DNA from: Pseudomonadota bacterium
GTDB lineage: Bacteria; Myxococcota_A; UBA796; CAJQPC01
Length of the DNA: 64,000 bases
Assembly (NCBI GenBank): GCA_024228935.1
Contig: JAAESX010000351.1
Location: 55,689-119,688, forward strand
Direction of reading: 5' to 3'
Shown here: positions 38,004 to 47,470 of the stretch, piece after piece
How positions within the stretch are numbered: position 1 is the stretch's first letter
Layout: every line of letters starts with the position of its first letter
The notes under the pieces: model-generated
What the model was told of the DNA's origin: nothing
Database searches by the model: none
The model's input: only the letters and a program-made list of their open reading frames with translations
Translations under genes and position numbers: made by a program

Positions 38004-41000
38004 ATGCTCGCTCTGTTCGGTGGTCCCGCTCGCTCGGCATTTCGCGTCGCGAAGCTCCTGGAGACGGCCCCCTCGGGCGTGACCGGGCTGAGCGCTCACT
38101 ACGTGCACCTGATCGACGGACCGGTCTCCGACGCCGAACTCGAGGTGCTGCGCGCGCTCCTGACCTACGGCCCCGAGCCGGCTCCTGCAGCGGCTCCCCG
38201 GGTGGACGCCCTGGTCGTTCCGCGGCCCGGCACCATCTCGCCGTGGTCGTCCAAGGCCACGGACATCGCGCGGAACTGTGGTCTGTCGCTTCACCGCATC
38301 GAGCGAGGCGTGGCCTGGACGATCGAGGGATCCGAGCGCTCGGGCGTCCTGCCCCAGCTGCACGACCGGATGGTCGAGGCCGTGCTGCCCTCGATCGACG
38401 CCGCCCAGGCGCTGTTCACGAGCGAAGAGCCGCGCCCGCTCCGCCACGTCCCGGTCCTGGCCAACGGTCGGGACGCGCTCATCGCGGCCAACCGGGACTG
38501 GGGCCTGGCGCTGGCCGAGGACGAGGTCGACTACCTGGTCGCCGCGTTCACCGAGCTCGGGCGGGACCCCTCGGACGCCGAGCTGATGATGTTCGCCCAG
38601 GCCAACAGCGAGCACTGCCGCCACAAGATCTTCAACGCAAGCTGGACCATCGACGGCCAGGACCAGGATCGGTCGTTGTTCGCGATGATCCGGAACACCC
38701 ACGCGCTGCACCCTGGCGGGACCTTGTCGGCCTACAAGGACAACGCCGCGGTCGTGCAGGGGCTGCCGGTCGAGCGCTTCTTCGCCGCGGGCGAGCGGAT
38801 CTACGCCGCGCACAGTGAAGACGCGCACATGCTGATGAAGGTGGAGACCCACAACCACCCGACGGGCATCTCTCCGGACCCCGGAGCGGCCACCGGCAAC
38901 GGCGGCGAGATCCGGGACGAGGGAGCCACCGGCCGCGGTGGGAAGCCAAAGGCCGGGCTGTCCGGCTTCTCGGTCAGCGACCTGGCCATCCCGGGCGCCG
39001 AGAAGCCCTGGGAGGCGGCCATCGGGACGTCCCCTCGCATGGCGAGCGCGCTCGACATCATGCTCGAGGGGCCCATCGGCGGCGCGGCCTTCAACAACGA
39101 GTTCGGGCGCCCCAACCTGACCGGGTACTTCCGCAGCTTCTGCTTGGAGATCGCCGGCACCGCGGGCCCCGAGTTCCGCGGCTTCCACAAGCCCATCATG
39201 ATCGCGGGCGGCTACGGCAATGTCCGGCCCGGCCACGTCGAGAAGAACGACATCCCGGACGGGGCCAGCATCATCGTGCTCGGCGGACCCGCGCTGCTCA
39301 TCGGCCTCGGCGGCGGAGCGGCTTCGTCGATGGCCACCGGCGACAGCTCCGAGGACCTGGACTTCGCCAGCGTCCAGCGGGCCAACCCCGAGATCGAGCG
39401 GCGCTGTCAGGAGGTCCTGGACCGCTGCATCGCGCTCGGAGACCACAACCCCATCACCTCGCTCCACGACGTCGGGGCCGGCGGGCTGAGCAACGCCCTG
39501 CCCGAGCTGGTGCACGACGCGGGCATGGGCGCGGACTTCGAGCTGCGCCGGGTCCACTGCGACGAGCCGGGCATGTCGCCGATGGAGATCTGGTGCAACG
39601 AGGCCCAGGAGCGGTACGTCCTGGCGGTCGAGGCCGCGAGCCTGGCGACCTTTGCCGCGATCTGCGAGCGCGAGCGGGCGCCTTGGGCCGTCGTGGGCAA
39701 GGCGACGGACGAGGAGCGCCTGGTCCTGGGTGACGAGCTGCTGGGCGAACAGCCCATCGACATGCCCCTGGACGTCTTGCTGGGCAAGCCCCCGAAGATG
39801 CATCGCACGGCGACCACCGAGTCGGTCGAGCGGACGCCGTTCGCGGCCGACGTGGACCTGCGCGAGGCGCTGTACCGCGTGCTCCAGCTGCCCACCGTGG
39901 CCAGCAAGGAGTTCCTCATCACCATCGGGGACCGGTCGATCACCGGCACGGTCGTGCGAGACCAGATGGTCGGCCCCTGGCAGGTCCCGGTCGCGGACTG
40001 CGCCATCACGACGACGGACTACACGGGCTTCTCGGGCGAGGCGATGGCAATGGGCGAGCGGCCGCCGGTGGCGCTGCTCAGTGGCCCTGCATCCGCTCGG
40101 CTCGCCGTCAGCGAGGCCCTGCTCAACCTGATGGGCGTCGGCGTCGAAGGCACGGTGCTCTCGGCCAACTGGATGGCCCCCGCCGGTCACCCGGGCGAGG
40201 ACGCGAACCTGTACGCCACCGTCCACGCCCTGGGCATGGAGCTGTGCCCGGCGCTCGGCATCTGCATCCCGGTCGGCAAGGACTCGATGTCCATGCGGGC
40301 CACGTGGAACGACGGCGAGGCGCGGCAGGTGACCGCGCCGCTGTCGCTCGTCATCTCGGCGTTCTCGACGGTGCCGGACGTGCGCGGGGCGCTCACTCCC
40401 CAGCTCCAGTCCGGTGACTCGGTGCTCGTGCACGTCGACCTGTCGGCGGGGGCCGCTCGGCTCGGCGGCTCGGCCCTGGCCCAGGTGTACGGACAGCTCG
40501 GCGCGACCCCGCCCGACCTGGACGACGTCGGACAGCTCATCGCGCTCTCGAAGGCCATGGACGTGCTCCGACCGACCGCGCTCGCCTGGCACGACGTGTC
40601 CGATGGTGGGCTCCTCGTGACGATGCTCGAGATGGCGTTTGCTGGGCGCAGAGGACTGGACGTCTCGGTCACCAACGTGCGCCGGCTCTTCGCCGAGGAG
40701 CCCGGCGGCGTCATGCAGATCGCCGGTGCGGACCTGGCCGAGACGCTCATCCTGCTGCGTGGCGCGGGGCTCTCGGCCGAGGTCGTCGCGACGGTTCGGG
40801 ACGACGAGTCGGTGGTCATCGGCCGTCTTCAGGAGGACCTCGTCGACCTGCACCGGGCCTGGGCCGACACGTCCTTCCGGATGCAGTCGCTGCGGGACGA
40901 CCCGACGTGTGCGCGCGAGGCCTACGACGCGCTGCTGGACCGCGAGGACCCCGGCATCTCGCCGCACCTGTCGTTCGATCCGAGCGAGGACATCACGGCG

Positions 41001-41765
41001 GGCCTCGTCGGGCAGCCACGGGTCGCGATCCTGCGCGAGCAGGGCGTCAACGGCCAGATCGAGATGGCTGCGGCCTTCCACGCGGCGGGCTTCACGGCGG
41101 TCGACGTGCACATGAGCGATGTGTTGAGCGGCGCCGACGACCTGAGCTCGTACGTCGGGCTCGTGGCGTGCGGCGGGTTCTCCTATGGCGACGTGCTCGG
41201 CGCGGGCGGCGGCTGGGCCAAGGGCATCCTGTTCCACCCCACGGTTCGCTCGGCCTTCGGGGCGTTCTTCGCGCGGCCCGAGACCTTCTCGCTGGGCGTG
41301 TGCAACGGCTGCCAGATGCTGTCGCAGCTGCGAGACCTCATCCCGGGGGCCGAGGCGTGGCCTCGCTTCGTGAAGAATCGGAGCGAGCAGTTCGAGGCGC
41401 GCGTCTCGACCGTCGAGATCATGGACTCGCCGAGCGTGCTGCTGGCGGGGATGGCCGGCTCGCGCATCCCGGTCGCGGTGGCCCACGGCGAGGGAAGGGC
41501 GCTGTACGCGGGGACGGACCGGGGACTCGTGGCCGCGCGATTCGTCGACAACCGGGGCCAGGTGGCGACGAGCTACCCGGCGAACCCGAACGGCTCGCCC
41601 GACGGCATCACGGCGCTGACCTCGACCGACGGCCGGGCGACCATCCTGATGCCGCACCCCGAGCGGGTCTTCCGGACGGTGACGAACTCGTGGACGCCGG
41701 CGGACTGGCCGGCGGATGGGCCGTGGCTTCGGATGTTCCGGAACGCGCGGGTGTTCGTGGGCTGA
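38004..41765 (+). CDS. purL: Phosphoribosylformylglycinamidine synthase, single-chain (large PurL)
   Basis: The 1,253-residue protein is the long type that fuses PurS-like, synthetase and glutaminase parts. It converts FGAR, ATP and glutamine to FGAM in purine synthesis. Visible are NSEHCRHKIFNASW, VETHNHPTGISPDPGAATG, GRGGKPKAGLSGFSVSDL, VGAGGLSNALPELV and the C-terminal class I glutaminase with its nucleophile Cys in LGVCNGCQMLSQL and His in MPHPERVFR. The length is close to enterobacterial PurL (about 1,295). It stands alone between an upstream lipoprotein gene and a repeat block. Long PurL occurs mainly in proteobacteria and eukaryotes. Confidence 0.98.
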   Translation: MLALFGGPARSAFRVAKLLETAPSGVTGLSAHYVHLIDGPVSDAELEVLRALLTYGPEPAPAAAPRVDALVVPRPGTISPWSSKATDIARNCGLSLHRIERGVAWTIEGSERSGVLPQLHDRMVEAVLPSIDAAQALFTSEEPRPLRHVPVLANGRDALIAANRDWGLALAEDEVDYLVAAFTELGRDPSDAELMMFAQANSEHCRHKIFNASWTIDGQDQDRSLFAMIRNTHALHPGGTLSAYKDNAAVVQGLPVERFFAAGERIYAAHSEDAHMLMKVETHNHPTGISPDPGAATGNGGEIRDEGATGRGGKPKAGLSGFSVSDLAIPGAEKPWEAAIGTSPRMASALDIMLEGPIGGAAFNNEFGRPNLTGYFRSFCLEIAGTAGPEFRGFHKPIMIAGGYGNVRPGHVEKNDIPDGASIIVLGGPALLIGLGGGAASSMATGDSSEDLDFASVQRANPEIERRCQEVLDRCIALGDHNPITSLHDVGAGGLSNALPELVHDAGMGADFELRRVHCDEPGMSPMEIWCNEAQERYVLAVEAASLATFAAICERERAPWAVVGKATDEERLVLGDELLGEQPIDMPLDVLLGKPPKMHRTATTESVERTPFAADVDLREALYRVLQLPTVASKEFLITIGDRSITGTVVRDQMVGPWQVPVADCAITTTDYTGFSGEAMAMGERPPVALLSGPASARLAVSEALLNLMGVGVEGTVLSANWMAPAGHPGEDANLYATVHALGMELCPALGICIPVGKDSMSMRATWNDGEARQVTAPLSLVISAFSTVPDVRGALTPQLQSGDSVLVHVDLSAGAARLGGSALAQVYGQLGATPPDLDDVGQLIALSKAMDVLRPTALAWHDVSDGGLLVTMLEMAFAGRRGLDVSVTNVRRLFAEEPGGVMQIAGADLAETLILLRGAGLSAEVVATVRDDESVVIGRLQEDLVDLHRAWADTSFRMQSLRDDPTCAREAYDALLDREDPGISPHLSFDPSEDITAGLVGQPRVAILREQGVNGQIEMAAAFHAAGFTAVDVHMSDVLSGADDLSSYVGLVACGGFSYGDVLGAGGGWAKGILFHPTVRSAFGAFFARPETFSLGVCNGCQMLSQLRDLIPGAEAWPRFVKNRSEQFEARVSTVEIMDSPSVLLAGMAGSRIPVAVAHGEGRALYAGTDRGLVAARFVDNRGQVATSYPANPNGSPDGITALTSTDGRATILMPHPERVFRTVTNSWTPADWPADGPWLRMFRNARVFVG

Positions 41766-41786
41766 GGGTTGGGCTCGATTCTCGAA

Positions 41787-41888
41787 GGTCAGGACTGGAG
41801 TTTCGACCCTTGGAAGGACCGGAACTCGCATCCTGACGGCCAGGACTGGAGTTTCGACCCTCCGGAGGACCGCAACTCGCATCCTCAC
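41787..41888. repeat. Two tandem 51 bp repeats downstream of purL
   Basis: Copies at 41787-41837 and 41838-41888 match at 45 of 51 positions, both containing CAGGACTGGAGTTTCGACCC and ACTCGCATCCT. The period is a multiple of three and the block is open in several frames on both strands, but no frame has a clear start, so I call it non-coding. It sits between the convergent ends of purL and the Cys-repeat protein gene. Confidence 0.75.
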
Positions 41889-41921
41889 CGGCGGTCCTCA
41901 CGAGCCTCGAGCCCGCCCGGT

Positions 41922-42473
41922 TCAGTTCGAGCTGTTCGACAGGCAGTAGTCCCCGCTCGTCAAGAACCCGCTCGGACAGCTCCCCCCCTTGGGTACCGCG
42001 AGCCGCGCAGAGGACCCCGCCAGGCAGTAGTCGCCGCTCGTCGAGTACCCGGACGGGCACGACCCGACCTTGACCACCGCGTAGTTCGCCGAGCTGCCCG
42101 GGCTGCAGTAGTCGCCGCTCGTCGAGTAGCCGCTGGGGCACGACCCGGTCTTGGGGAGCGCCCGAGGGGACATGTCGTCCGAGTGGTCCGAGCTGGACCC
42201 CGCCAGGCAGTAGTCGCCGCTGCTGCTGTACCCGGACGGGCACGAACCGCTCTTCGCGACAGCGTGTCTCGCGCTGGAGCCCGCCAGGCAGTAGTCGCCG
42301 CTGGTCGAGTACCCGCTGGGGCAGCTCCCCGTCTTGATCACGGCGTACTTCGCCGAGGATCCGGGACTGCAGAAGTCGCCGCTGGTCGAGTAGCCGGACG
42401 GGCACGAGCCGACCTTGGCGACGGGCTCGGCGGGAGGAGTGGCGAAGACGAGCGCGATGAGCGAAAGCAGCAT
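41922..42473 (-). CDS. Secreted protein of six GSCPSGY-type Cys repeats
   Basis: After the signal peptide (MLLSLIALVFA), nearly the whole 183-residue protein consists of six copies of a 14-residue core GSCPSGY(S)TSGDYC, joined by 13-residue linkers of the type LAGSSARxAVxK. One linker is longer (about 20 residues). Each core has two Cys ten residues apart, so six disulfides are likely. The final repeat is slightly degenerate (GSCPSGFLTSGDYC). It looks like an extracellular repeat protein for binding or packing. The family is not one I can name. It starts only 14 bp from a divergent acetyltransferase gene. Confidence 0.8.
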   Translation of the reverse strand: MLLSLIALVFATPPAEPVAKVGSCPSGYSTSGDFCSPGSSAKYAVIKTGSCPSGYSTSGDYCLAGSSARHAVAKSGSCPSGYSSSGDYCLAGSSSDHSDDMSPRALPKTGSCPSGYSTSGDYCSPGSSANYAVVKVGSCPSGYSTSGDYCLAGSSARLAVPKGGSCPSGFLTSGDYCLSNSSN

Positions 42474-42487
42474 GCAGCGAGGATGCC

Positions 42488-43096
42488 ATGCACGTCACGA
42501 CCCTGTTCGATCGGCCCGACGCACCGATGGAGGCCGTGGTCCGTCGCAGCTGGCCGGACTGGATGTTCGGCGCCGAGGGGGCGGACCTGCTCGGCATCGT
42601 TCGGCGGTTCCCCCGTCATCAGGTGATCTTGTTCGAGGGCTCCGAGCTGGTCGCGGTCGGCAACAGCGTGCCGCTCGCCCAGGTCCCCGACGCGCTCCCC
42701 GACGACGGCTGGGACTGGGCGCTTCGCTCGGCCGCCCCGGGCCCCCATCGCTGTGCGCTGGCCGTGAGCGTGCTGCCCACTCACCGCGGACGTGGCCTGT
42801 CGAGCCAGGTCCTGCGCGCCTTCGGTCCGACGCTCGTCCCGGTCCGGCCGAACGGGTTCACCGGTGGGGACTTCGCCGAGCACGTCGCGGCGACCCGAGG
42901 CGACGGACTTCCCGTCGACCCCTGGCTGCGCACCCATGTCCGGCTCGGCGGACGCGTCGAGGGAGTCTGCTCGCGGTCCATGACGCTGCGAGCGAGCCCG
43001 GACGCCTGGGAGGGCTGGGATCGAAGCGGGCTCCTGGCCGAGCTCACCCCTGACGGCGTCTACGTCGAGCCGAACGTCTGGGTCCGGCACGGGTAG
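42488..43096 (+). CDS. GNAT-like N-acetyltransferase
   Basis: The 202-residue protein has an acetyl-CoA-binding signature LAVSVLPTHRGRGLSSQVLRA in its middle, the V.P..RG.G motif of the GNAT fold, flanked by strands (VILFEGSELVAVGNSVPL). The substrate is unknown. It runs convergently with the SRPBCC gene, whose stop follows directly at 43097. Confidence 0.72.
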   Translation: MHVTTLFDRPDAPMEAVVRRSWPDWMFGAEGADLLGIVRRFPRHQVILFEGSELVAVGNSVPLAQVPDALPDDGWDWALRSAAPGPHRCALAVSVLPTHRGRGLSSQVLRAFGPTLVPVRPNGFTGGDFAEHVAATRGDGLPVDPWLRTHVRLGGRVEGVCSRSMTLRASPDAWEGWDRSGLLAELTPDGVYVEPNVWVRHG

Positions 43097-43709
43097 CTAC
43101 TCGACCGCTCCCAGATTCGGGATGCCGGCGTCGTCGATGTGCGCCTGGACCTGCTCTCTCAGCTCGTCCATCGCCTTGCGCTGGGCCGCGCTCTTCTCGG
43201 CCTCGACCTGCAGGTTGGCCAGACCCTGCTCGAAGTCGGGGCCGAGCATGGTGTCCATGTCCATCATCAGGCTCATCGCCTTGCCCATGAAGTCGTTGTC
43301 CTGGTCGTACGTCCAGGTGACCTTCGTGCCATCACCATCGGGCGCCAGGGACAGCCCCGTCACGGACTGGCTCTCGAAGGGACGGAAGAACTCGAGCTCG
43401 TGCTGGACGCTCTGGTTCTCCACGCTCGCGATGGTGGTGAGCTTGCCCTCGCCCACGTCGTCGTTGCCGTCCCACGTGTACCAGGCGCCGACCCCCGTTC
43501 GGGGCTCGGAGTAGACGTACGTCGCGTTCGGGTCGACCTCGGACCAGACGCCCCACAGGTGCAGCTTCTCGACGTCGTCGATGTGGGGGAAGACATCGGC
43601 GGGTGTCGCGGCGACGGTGAGGCTCCGCTCGACGTGCGTGCTTGCGGGCTGCATCGACACCAGGCCGCCGAGGCCGAGGACGACGGAGGCCGATCAGGAC
43701 TTTCTTCAT
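43097..43709 (-). CDS. SRPBCC-domain protein, N-terminal anchor out of frame
   Basis: From 43660 down, 187 residues form a START/SRPBCC domain: VERSLTVAATPADVFPHIDDVEKLHLWGVWSEVDP is the usual N-terminal strand and helix, and LAPDGDGTKVTWTYD is a later strand. Members of this group normally begin MKK-hydrophobic helix. Here ATG AAG AAA at 43709 starts such a leader (MKKVLIGL) but in a different frame, while the domain frame reads ASVVLGLGGLVSM upstream of residue 1. One indel near 43690-43700 would join them. Without it, translation could start at 43660. It probably binds a hydrophobic ligand at the membrane. Confidence 0.7.
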
Positions 43710-43730
43710 GGGCGCAGGATAGGGGCTGCG

Positions 43731-45434
43731 ATGTCGTTTTCGGAAGAAGAGCGAGAGTCGGTCTACCGGGCCATCTACACCCGGCGAGACATCCGCGCGT
43801 TCCGACCGGACCCGGTCCCGGACGAGGTGCTGTGGCGGATCCTCGACGCCGCCCACCACGCTGGCAGCGTCGGGTTCATGCAGCCCTGGAACTTCGTGCT
43901 CATCCGCGACAGGCCGGTCCGCGAGCAGCTGCTGGAGCACTTCAACGAGGTGAGCGCCCGCGCCGCCGACCTGTACGACGGCGACCGTCGCCAGAAGTAC
44001 ATGGCGCTCAAGCTCCAGGGCATCCTGGACGCGCCGCTCAACGTGCTGATCACGTGCGACACCCGCCGTGGGGGGCCGAACGTGCTCGGGCGCTCGACGA
44101 TCCGCGAGACCGACGTCTACAGCACGTGTCTTGCGGTGCAGAACTTCTGGCTGGCCGCCCGGGCCGAGGGCGTCGGCGCCGGCTGGATCAGCATCCTCGA
44201 GCCGGACTACCTGCGCGACCTCGTGGGCATCCCCGAGCACGTCATCCCGATCGCCTACCTGACCGTCGGGTACCCGGTCGAGTTCCCGAGCACCCCGATG
44301 CTGGAGCGGGTCGGTTGGCGCCGACGCGAGGGGCTGCAGGACCTGGTCTACGACGAGCGCTGGGGTGCCGAGACGGACCGCGAGGCGCCGCCCACCGAGG
44401 TCGCCCCGACCCCACGCGACGAGGTGGTCCAGGCCACCGCTGCCCGCCAGGCCGAGCTGACGAAGCCGCCTGGGAGCCTGGGTCAGCTCGAGGCGCTGGG
44501 CCTTCAGATGGCGGCGATCCAGGGCCGCGCGACGCCTCGCTGCCAGCATCGGGCGCTGGTGCTGCTGGCCGGAGACCACGGCGTGACCGTCGAGCGAGTG
44601 AGCGCCTACAAGCCCGAGGTCACGGCCAAGATGGTCTACCAGTTCGTCGCCGGGGGAGGCGCCGTGAACGCGCTGGCCCGCGAGGTCGGCCTGGACCTGC
44701 ACGTCGTCGACGTCGGCGTCGACCACGACTTCCTGGGCGCGACCGGGGTCCTCGACCACAAGGTCCGTCGCGGGACGCGGAACCTGCGCCTCGAGCCCGC
44801 GATGACGCCCGAGGAGTGCGCGCGGGCCGTCCTCGCCGGTCGGCGGGTCGTCGAGTCCCTGGACGAGCTGGATGTGCTCGCGGTCGGCGAGATGGGCATC
44901 GGCAACAGCACCGCGGCCGCTGCCATCTGCGCGGCGCTCCTCGGCACCGACGCCGCGGCGATGGTGGGGATGGGCACGGGCATCGGCCAGACCACGCTGG
45001 CCCGGAAGGTCGAGGTCGTGGACGACGCCCTGGCGCTCCACACCTCGCGCGAACCCCTCGCGGTGCTGGCCTCGCTCGGCGGTCTCGAGATCGCCGGTCT
45101 GGTCGGCGCCATCCAGGCGGCCCGCGACCGGGGCGCGCTCGTCGTGCTCGATGGCTTCATCACAGGCGCCGCCGCGCTCGTCGCGGTCCGGGACCGGGCC
45201 GAGATCCGCCAGGGCCTCGTCGCCGGACACCGCTCGGCCGAGCCCGGCCACCGGCTCGTCCTCGACGCCCTGGGCCTCAGACCGCTGCTCGACCTGGACA
45301 TGCGCCTGGGCGAGGGCAGCGGGGCCGTGCTCGCGGTCAAGCTGGTCGACGCCGCCTGCCGGGTGCTTAGCGATATGGCGACCTTCGAGGAGGCTGGAAT
45401 GGACCATCCTCTCGAGCCTGGAGGGCGGTCATGA
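43731..45434 (+). CDS. BluB-CobT fusion: DMB synthase and DMB phosphoribosyltransferase
   Basis: Residues ~1-215 match BluB, the FMN-dependent enzyme that cuts FMNH2 to 5,6-dimethylbenzimidazole (YTRRDIRAFRPDPVPDEVLWR, QPWNFVLIRD, ARAEGVGAGWISIL). Residues ~231-567 match CobT, which activates this base to its riboside phosphate (TKPPGSLGQLE, LLAGDHGVTVERVSAY, MGIGNSTAAAAI) and keeps the catalytic Glu in MRLGEGSGA. Product and substrate are therefore channelled in one chain to build the lower ligand of cobalamin. The ATG at 43731 starts the BluB homology. The stop overlaps the dnaJ-like start by 4 bp. No cobalamin riboswitch is visible in the 70 bp upstream. Confidence 0.93.
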   Translation: MSFSEEERESVYRAIYTRRDIRAFRPDPVPDEVLWRILDAAHHAGSVGFMQPWNFVLIRDRPVREQLLEHFNEVSARAADLYDGDRRQKYMALKLQGILDAPLNVLITCDTRRGGPNVLGRSTIRETDVYSTCLAVQNFWLAARAEGVGAGWISILEPDYLRDLVGIPEHVIPIAYLTVGYPVEFPSTPMLERVGWRRREGLQDLVYDERWGAETDREAPPTEVAPTPRDEVVQATAARQAELTKPPGSLGQLEALGLQMAAIQGRATPRCQHRALVLLAGDHGVTVERVSAYKPEVTAKMVYQFVAGGGAVNALAREVGLDLHVVDVGVDHDFLGATGVLDHKVRRGTRNLRLEPAMTPEECARAVLAGRRVVESLDELDVLAVGEMGIGNSTAAAAICAALLGTDAAAMVGMGTGIGQTTLARKVEVVDDALALHTSREPLAVLASLGGLEIAGLVGAIQAARDRGALVVLDGFITGAAALVAVRDRAEIRQGLVAGHRSAEPGHRLVLDALGLRPLLDLDMRLGEGSGAVLAVKLVDAACRVLSDMATFEEAGMDHPLEPGGRS

Positions 45435-46315
45435 GCGACCTCTACCGCGACCTGGGCGTCTCGAAGACGGCCTCGCAGCCGGAGATCAAGAAGGCCTATC
45501 GGAAGCTCGCGCGCGAGCTGCACCCCGACGCGAAGCCGGACGACGCCGAGGCCGAGGAGCGCTTCAAGCGGGTCAGCCAGGCCTACGAGACGCTGGGCGA
45601 CGAGGAGAAGCGCAAGCTCTACGACGAGTTCGGCGAGGCCAGCACACGCCCCGGCTTCAACCACGAAGCAGCCCGCGCCCGACAGGCCTGGGGTCGTGGC
45701 ATGGGCGGCGGCTTCGGCGGCATGCCCGGCATGGGTGGCGGAGTCGACCTGTCCGATCTGTTCGGGGGCGGTCGGGGGTTCGGCGGTCCACGGAAGGGCC
45801 GGGACATCCACGCCGAGATCACCACCGACTTCCGCAGCGCGGCGCTCGGCGGCGAGCGCGACCTGACCTTCCAGGACGGTCGGCGCATCACCGTCCGCAT
45901 CCCCGCCGGCGTCGAGACCGGCAACACGCTTCGGATGCGAGGCCAGGGCGGACCCGGGCGAGAGGGCGGACCGGCCGGAGATCTGCGCGTGACCATCGTC
46001 GTCGCGCCGCACCCCGTGTTCCGCCGCGAGGGCCTCGATCTGCACGTCGACGTGCCCATCACGGTCGGCGAGGCCGTCTTCGGAGGAAAGATCCAGGTCC
46101 CGACGCTCGACGGCAAGCTCAAGGTGACGGTCCCCGAGCGGACCCAGTCGCAGAAGAAGCTCCGGCTCAAGGGCAAGGGCGTCCATCGGAAGGGCAAGCC
46201 GCCCGGGAACCTGTACGCCCACCTGTTCATCCACATCCCCGAGGGGGAGCTCGACGAGGACGCGCTACAGGCTGTTCGTGTGCTCGAGGGTGCCTACGGC
46301 GAGTCCGCCGGGTAG
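45431..46315 (+). CDS. DnaJ/CbpA-type co-chaperone without zinc finger
   Basis: The 294-residue protein has an N-terminal J domain with the HPD motif (YRKLARELHPDAKPDD), a Gly/Met/Phe-rich linker, and a DnaJ C-terminal substrate-binding region (DIHAEITTDFRSAALGGERDL through HLFIHIPEGELD). The zinc-finger domain is absent, as in CbpA. It stimulates DnaK and binds unfolded clients. The ATG overlaps the preceding stop. Confidence 0.93.
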   Translation: MSDLYRDLGVSKTASQPEIKKAYRKLARELHPDAKPDDAEAEERFKRVSQAYETLGDEEKRKLYDEFGEASTRPGFNHEAARARQAWGRGMGGGFGGMPGMGGGVDLSDLFGGGRGFGGPRKGRDIHAEITTDFRSAALGGERDLTFQDGRRITVRIPAGVETGNTLRMRGQGGPGREGGPAGDLRVTIVVAPHPVFRREGLDLHVDVPITVGEAVFGGKIQVPTLDGKLKVTVPERTQSQKKLRLKGKGVHRKGKPPGNLYAHLFIHIPEGELDEDALQAVRVLEGAYGESAG

Positions 46316-46343
46316 GCTGTCCCGTCCCCGAGGAAACCAGCAC

Positions 46344-47462
46344 ATGAGGGTCCCGCCCTCCCTCGTCCCCCTTGTCGAAGAGGGGGTGATCGACGAGGTC
46401 ATCCGCCCGCTGATGAGCGGCAAGGAAGCGCAGGTCTACCTCGTTCGGTCCGGCACCGAACAGAGGGTCGCCAAGGTGTACAAGGAGTCCACGAACCGGA
46501 GCTTCAAGCACCGCTCGGACTACACCGAAGGCCGCAAGACGCGCAGCTCGCGCGGTCAGCGGGCCATGGACAAGCGCAGCAAGTACGGCCGTCAGCAGGC
46601 CGAGGCGGCGTGGCGGACGGCCGAGGTCGACGCGATCTACCGCCTGCACGGCGCCGGCGTCCGTGTGCCCGAGCCGTTCGAGTTCCACGAGAACGTGCTC
46701 GTCATGGAGCTCATCGACGATGGCAACGGTGGGCCCGCGCCCCGCCTGGTCGACATCGAGCTTGAGCGCCGGGACGCGCGCGGCTTCTTCGACTTCCTGC
46801 TGCAGGAGGTCGTCAAGATGCTCTGCGCCGGACTGGTCCACGGCGACCTGTCCGACTTCAACGTGCTGATCGGCCCCGATGGCCCCGTGATCATCGACTT
46901 CCCGCAGGTCGTGGACCCGGCGTTCAACCGCAACGCCCGGAAGCTCCTCATCCGTGACGTCGACAACCTGACCTCGTTCTTCTCGCGGTGGCTGCCGAAG
47001 CTGCGGCGCACGAAGTACGGGCCCGAGATGTGGGCGCTGTACGAGAAGGGCGAGCTTCGCCCGGACAGCCAGCTGACCGGCAAGTGGAACCCCAAGCTGA
47101 AGAAGGCCAACGCGATGTCCCTCCTCGACGAGATCGAGGAGATGGAGCGCGAGAACCGCGAGAAGCGCGAGCGCCTGGGCTTGCCGCCGCCGCGACCCGC
47201 CCGCAAGCCGGTCGAGTTCGTGAAGCCGCCTCCGGCCCGCAAGGAGAAGAAGAAGTTGTCCTCTGACGACGAGCCGCGCGGGGAGTCCAAGCGGAGCCGC
47301 CGGCGTCGCCGGGGTCGCAGTGGTCCGCCTCGCGACGAACAGCGCAGGGACGCGCCACGAGTGGAGACACGCGCGTCCCCGCCGTCGACCGCGTCGTCGG
47401 ATGCGCCCAAGAAGAAGCGCCGTCGTCGCCGTCCGCGGAAGAAGCCGACGAGCGACTCCTAG
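46344..47462 (+). CDS. RIO1-family serine kinase with basic C-terminal tail
   Basis: Residues ~1-230 (of 372) carry RIO kinase motifs: a P-loop-like GKEAQVYLVRSG, the Lys in VAKVYKEST, the catalytic loop LVHGDLSDFNVLI and metal-binding IIDFPQVVDP. The C-terminal ~110 residues are low complexity, with Arg/Lys runs (KRSRRRRRGR and KKKRRRRRPRKK), typical of RNA or ribosome binding. RIO kinases mature ribosomal subunits in archaea and eukaryotes; the role of the bacterial versions is less clear. Confidence 0.9.
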   Translation: MRVPPSLVPLVEEGVIDEVIRPLMSGKEAQVYLVRSGTEQRVAKVYKESTNRSFKHRSDYTEGRKTRSSRGQRAMDKRSKYGRQQAEAAWRTAEVDAIYRLHGAGVRVPEPFEFHENVLVMELIDDGNGGPAPRLVDIELERRDARGFFDFLLQEVVKMLCAGLVHGDLSDFNVLIGPDGPVIIDFPQVVDPAFNRNARKLLIRDVDNLTSFFSRWLPKLRRTKYGPEMWALYEKGELRPDSQLTGKWNPKLKKANAMSLLDEIEEMERENREKRERLGLPPPRPARKPVEFVKPPPARKEKKKLSSDDEPRGESKRSRRRRRGRSGPPRDEQRRDAPRVETRASPPSTASSDAPKKKRRRRRPRKKPTSDS

Positions 47463-47470
47463 GCAGGAAG

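Noticed and set aside
37485..41888. A 1,467-codon reverse open frame across purL
   Set aside because: purL is complete and well conserved on the other strand; the reverse product is Arg/His-rich with no recognisable motif.
42488..43096. Antisense product opposite the GNAT-like gene as a real gene
   Set aside because: The reverse frame lacks motifs; the forward frame has a clear acetyl-CoA-binding signature.
43661..43730. Cobalamin riboswitch before the BluB-CobT gene
   Set aside because: The gap is about 70 bp, too short for the class, and no B12-box-like sequence is visible.
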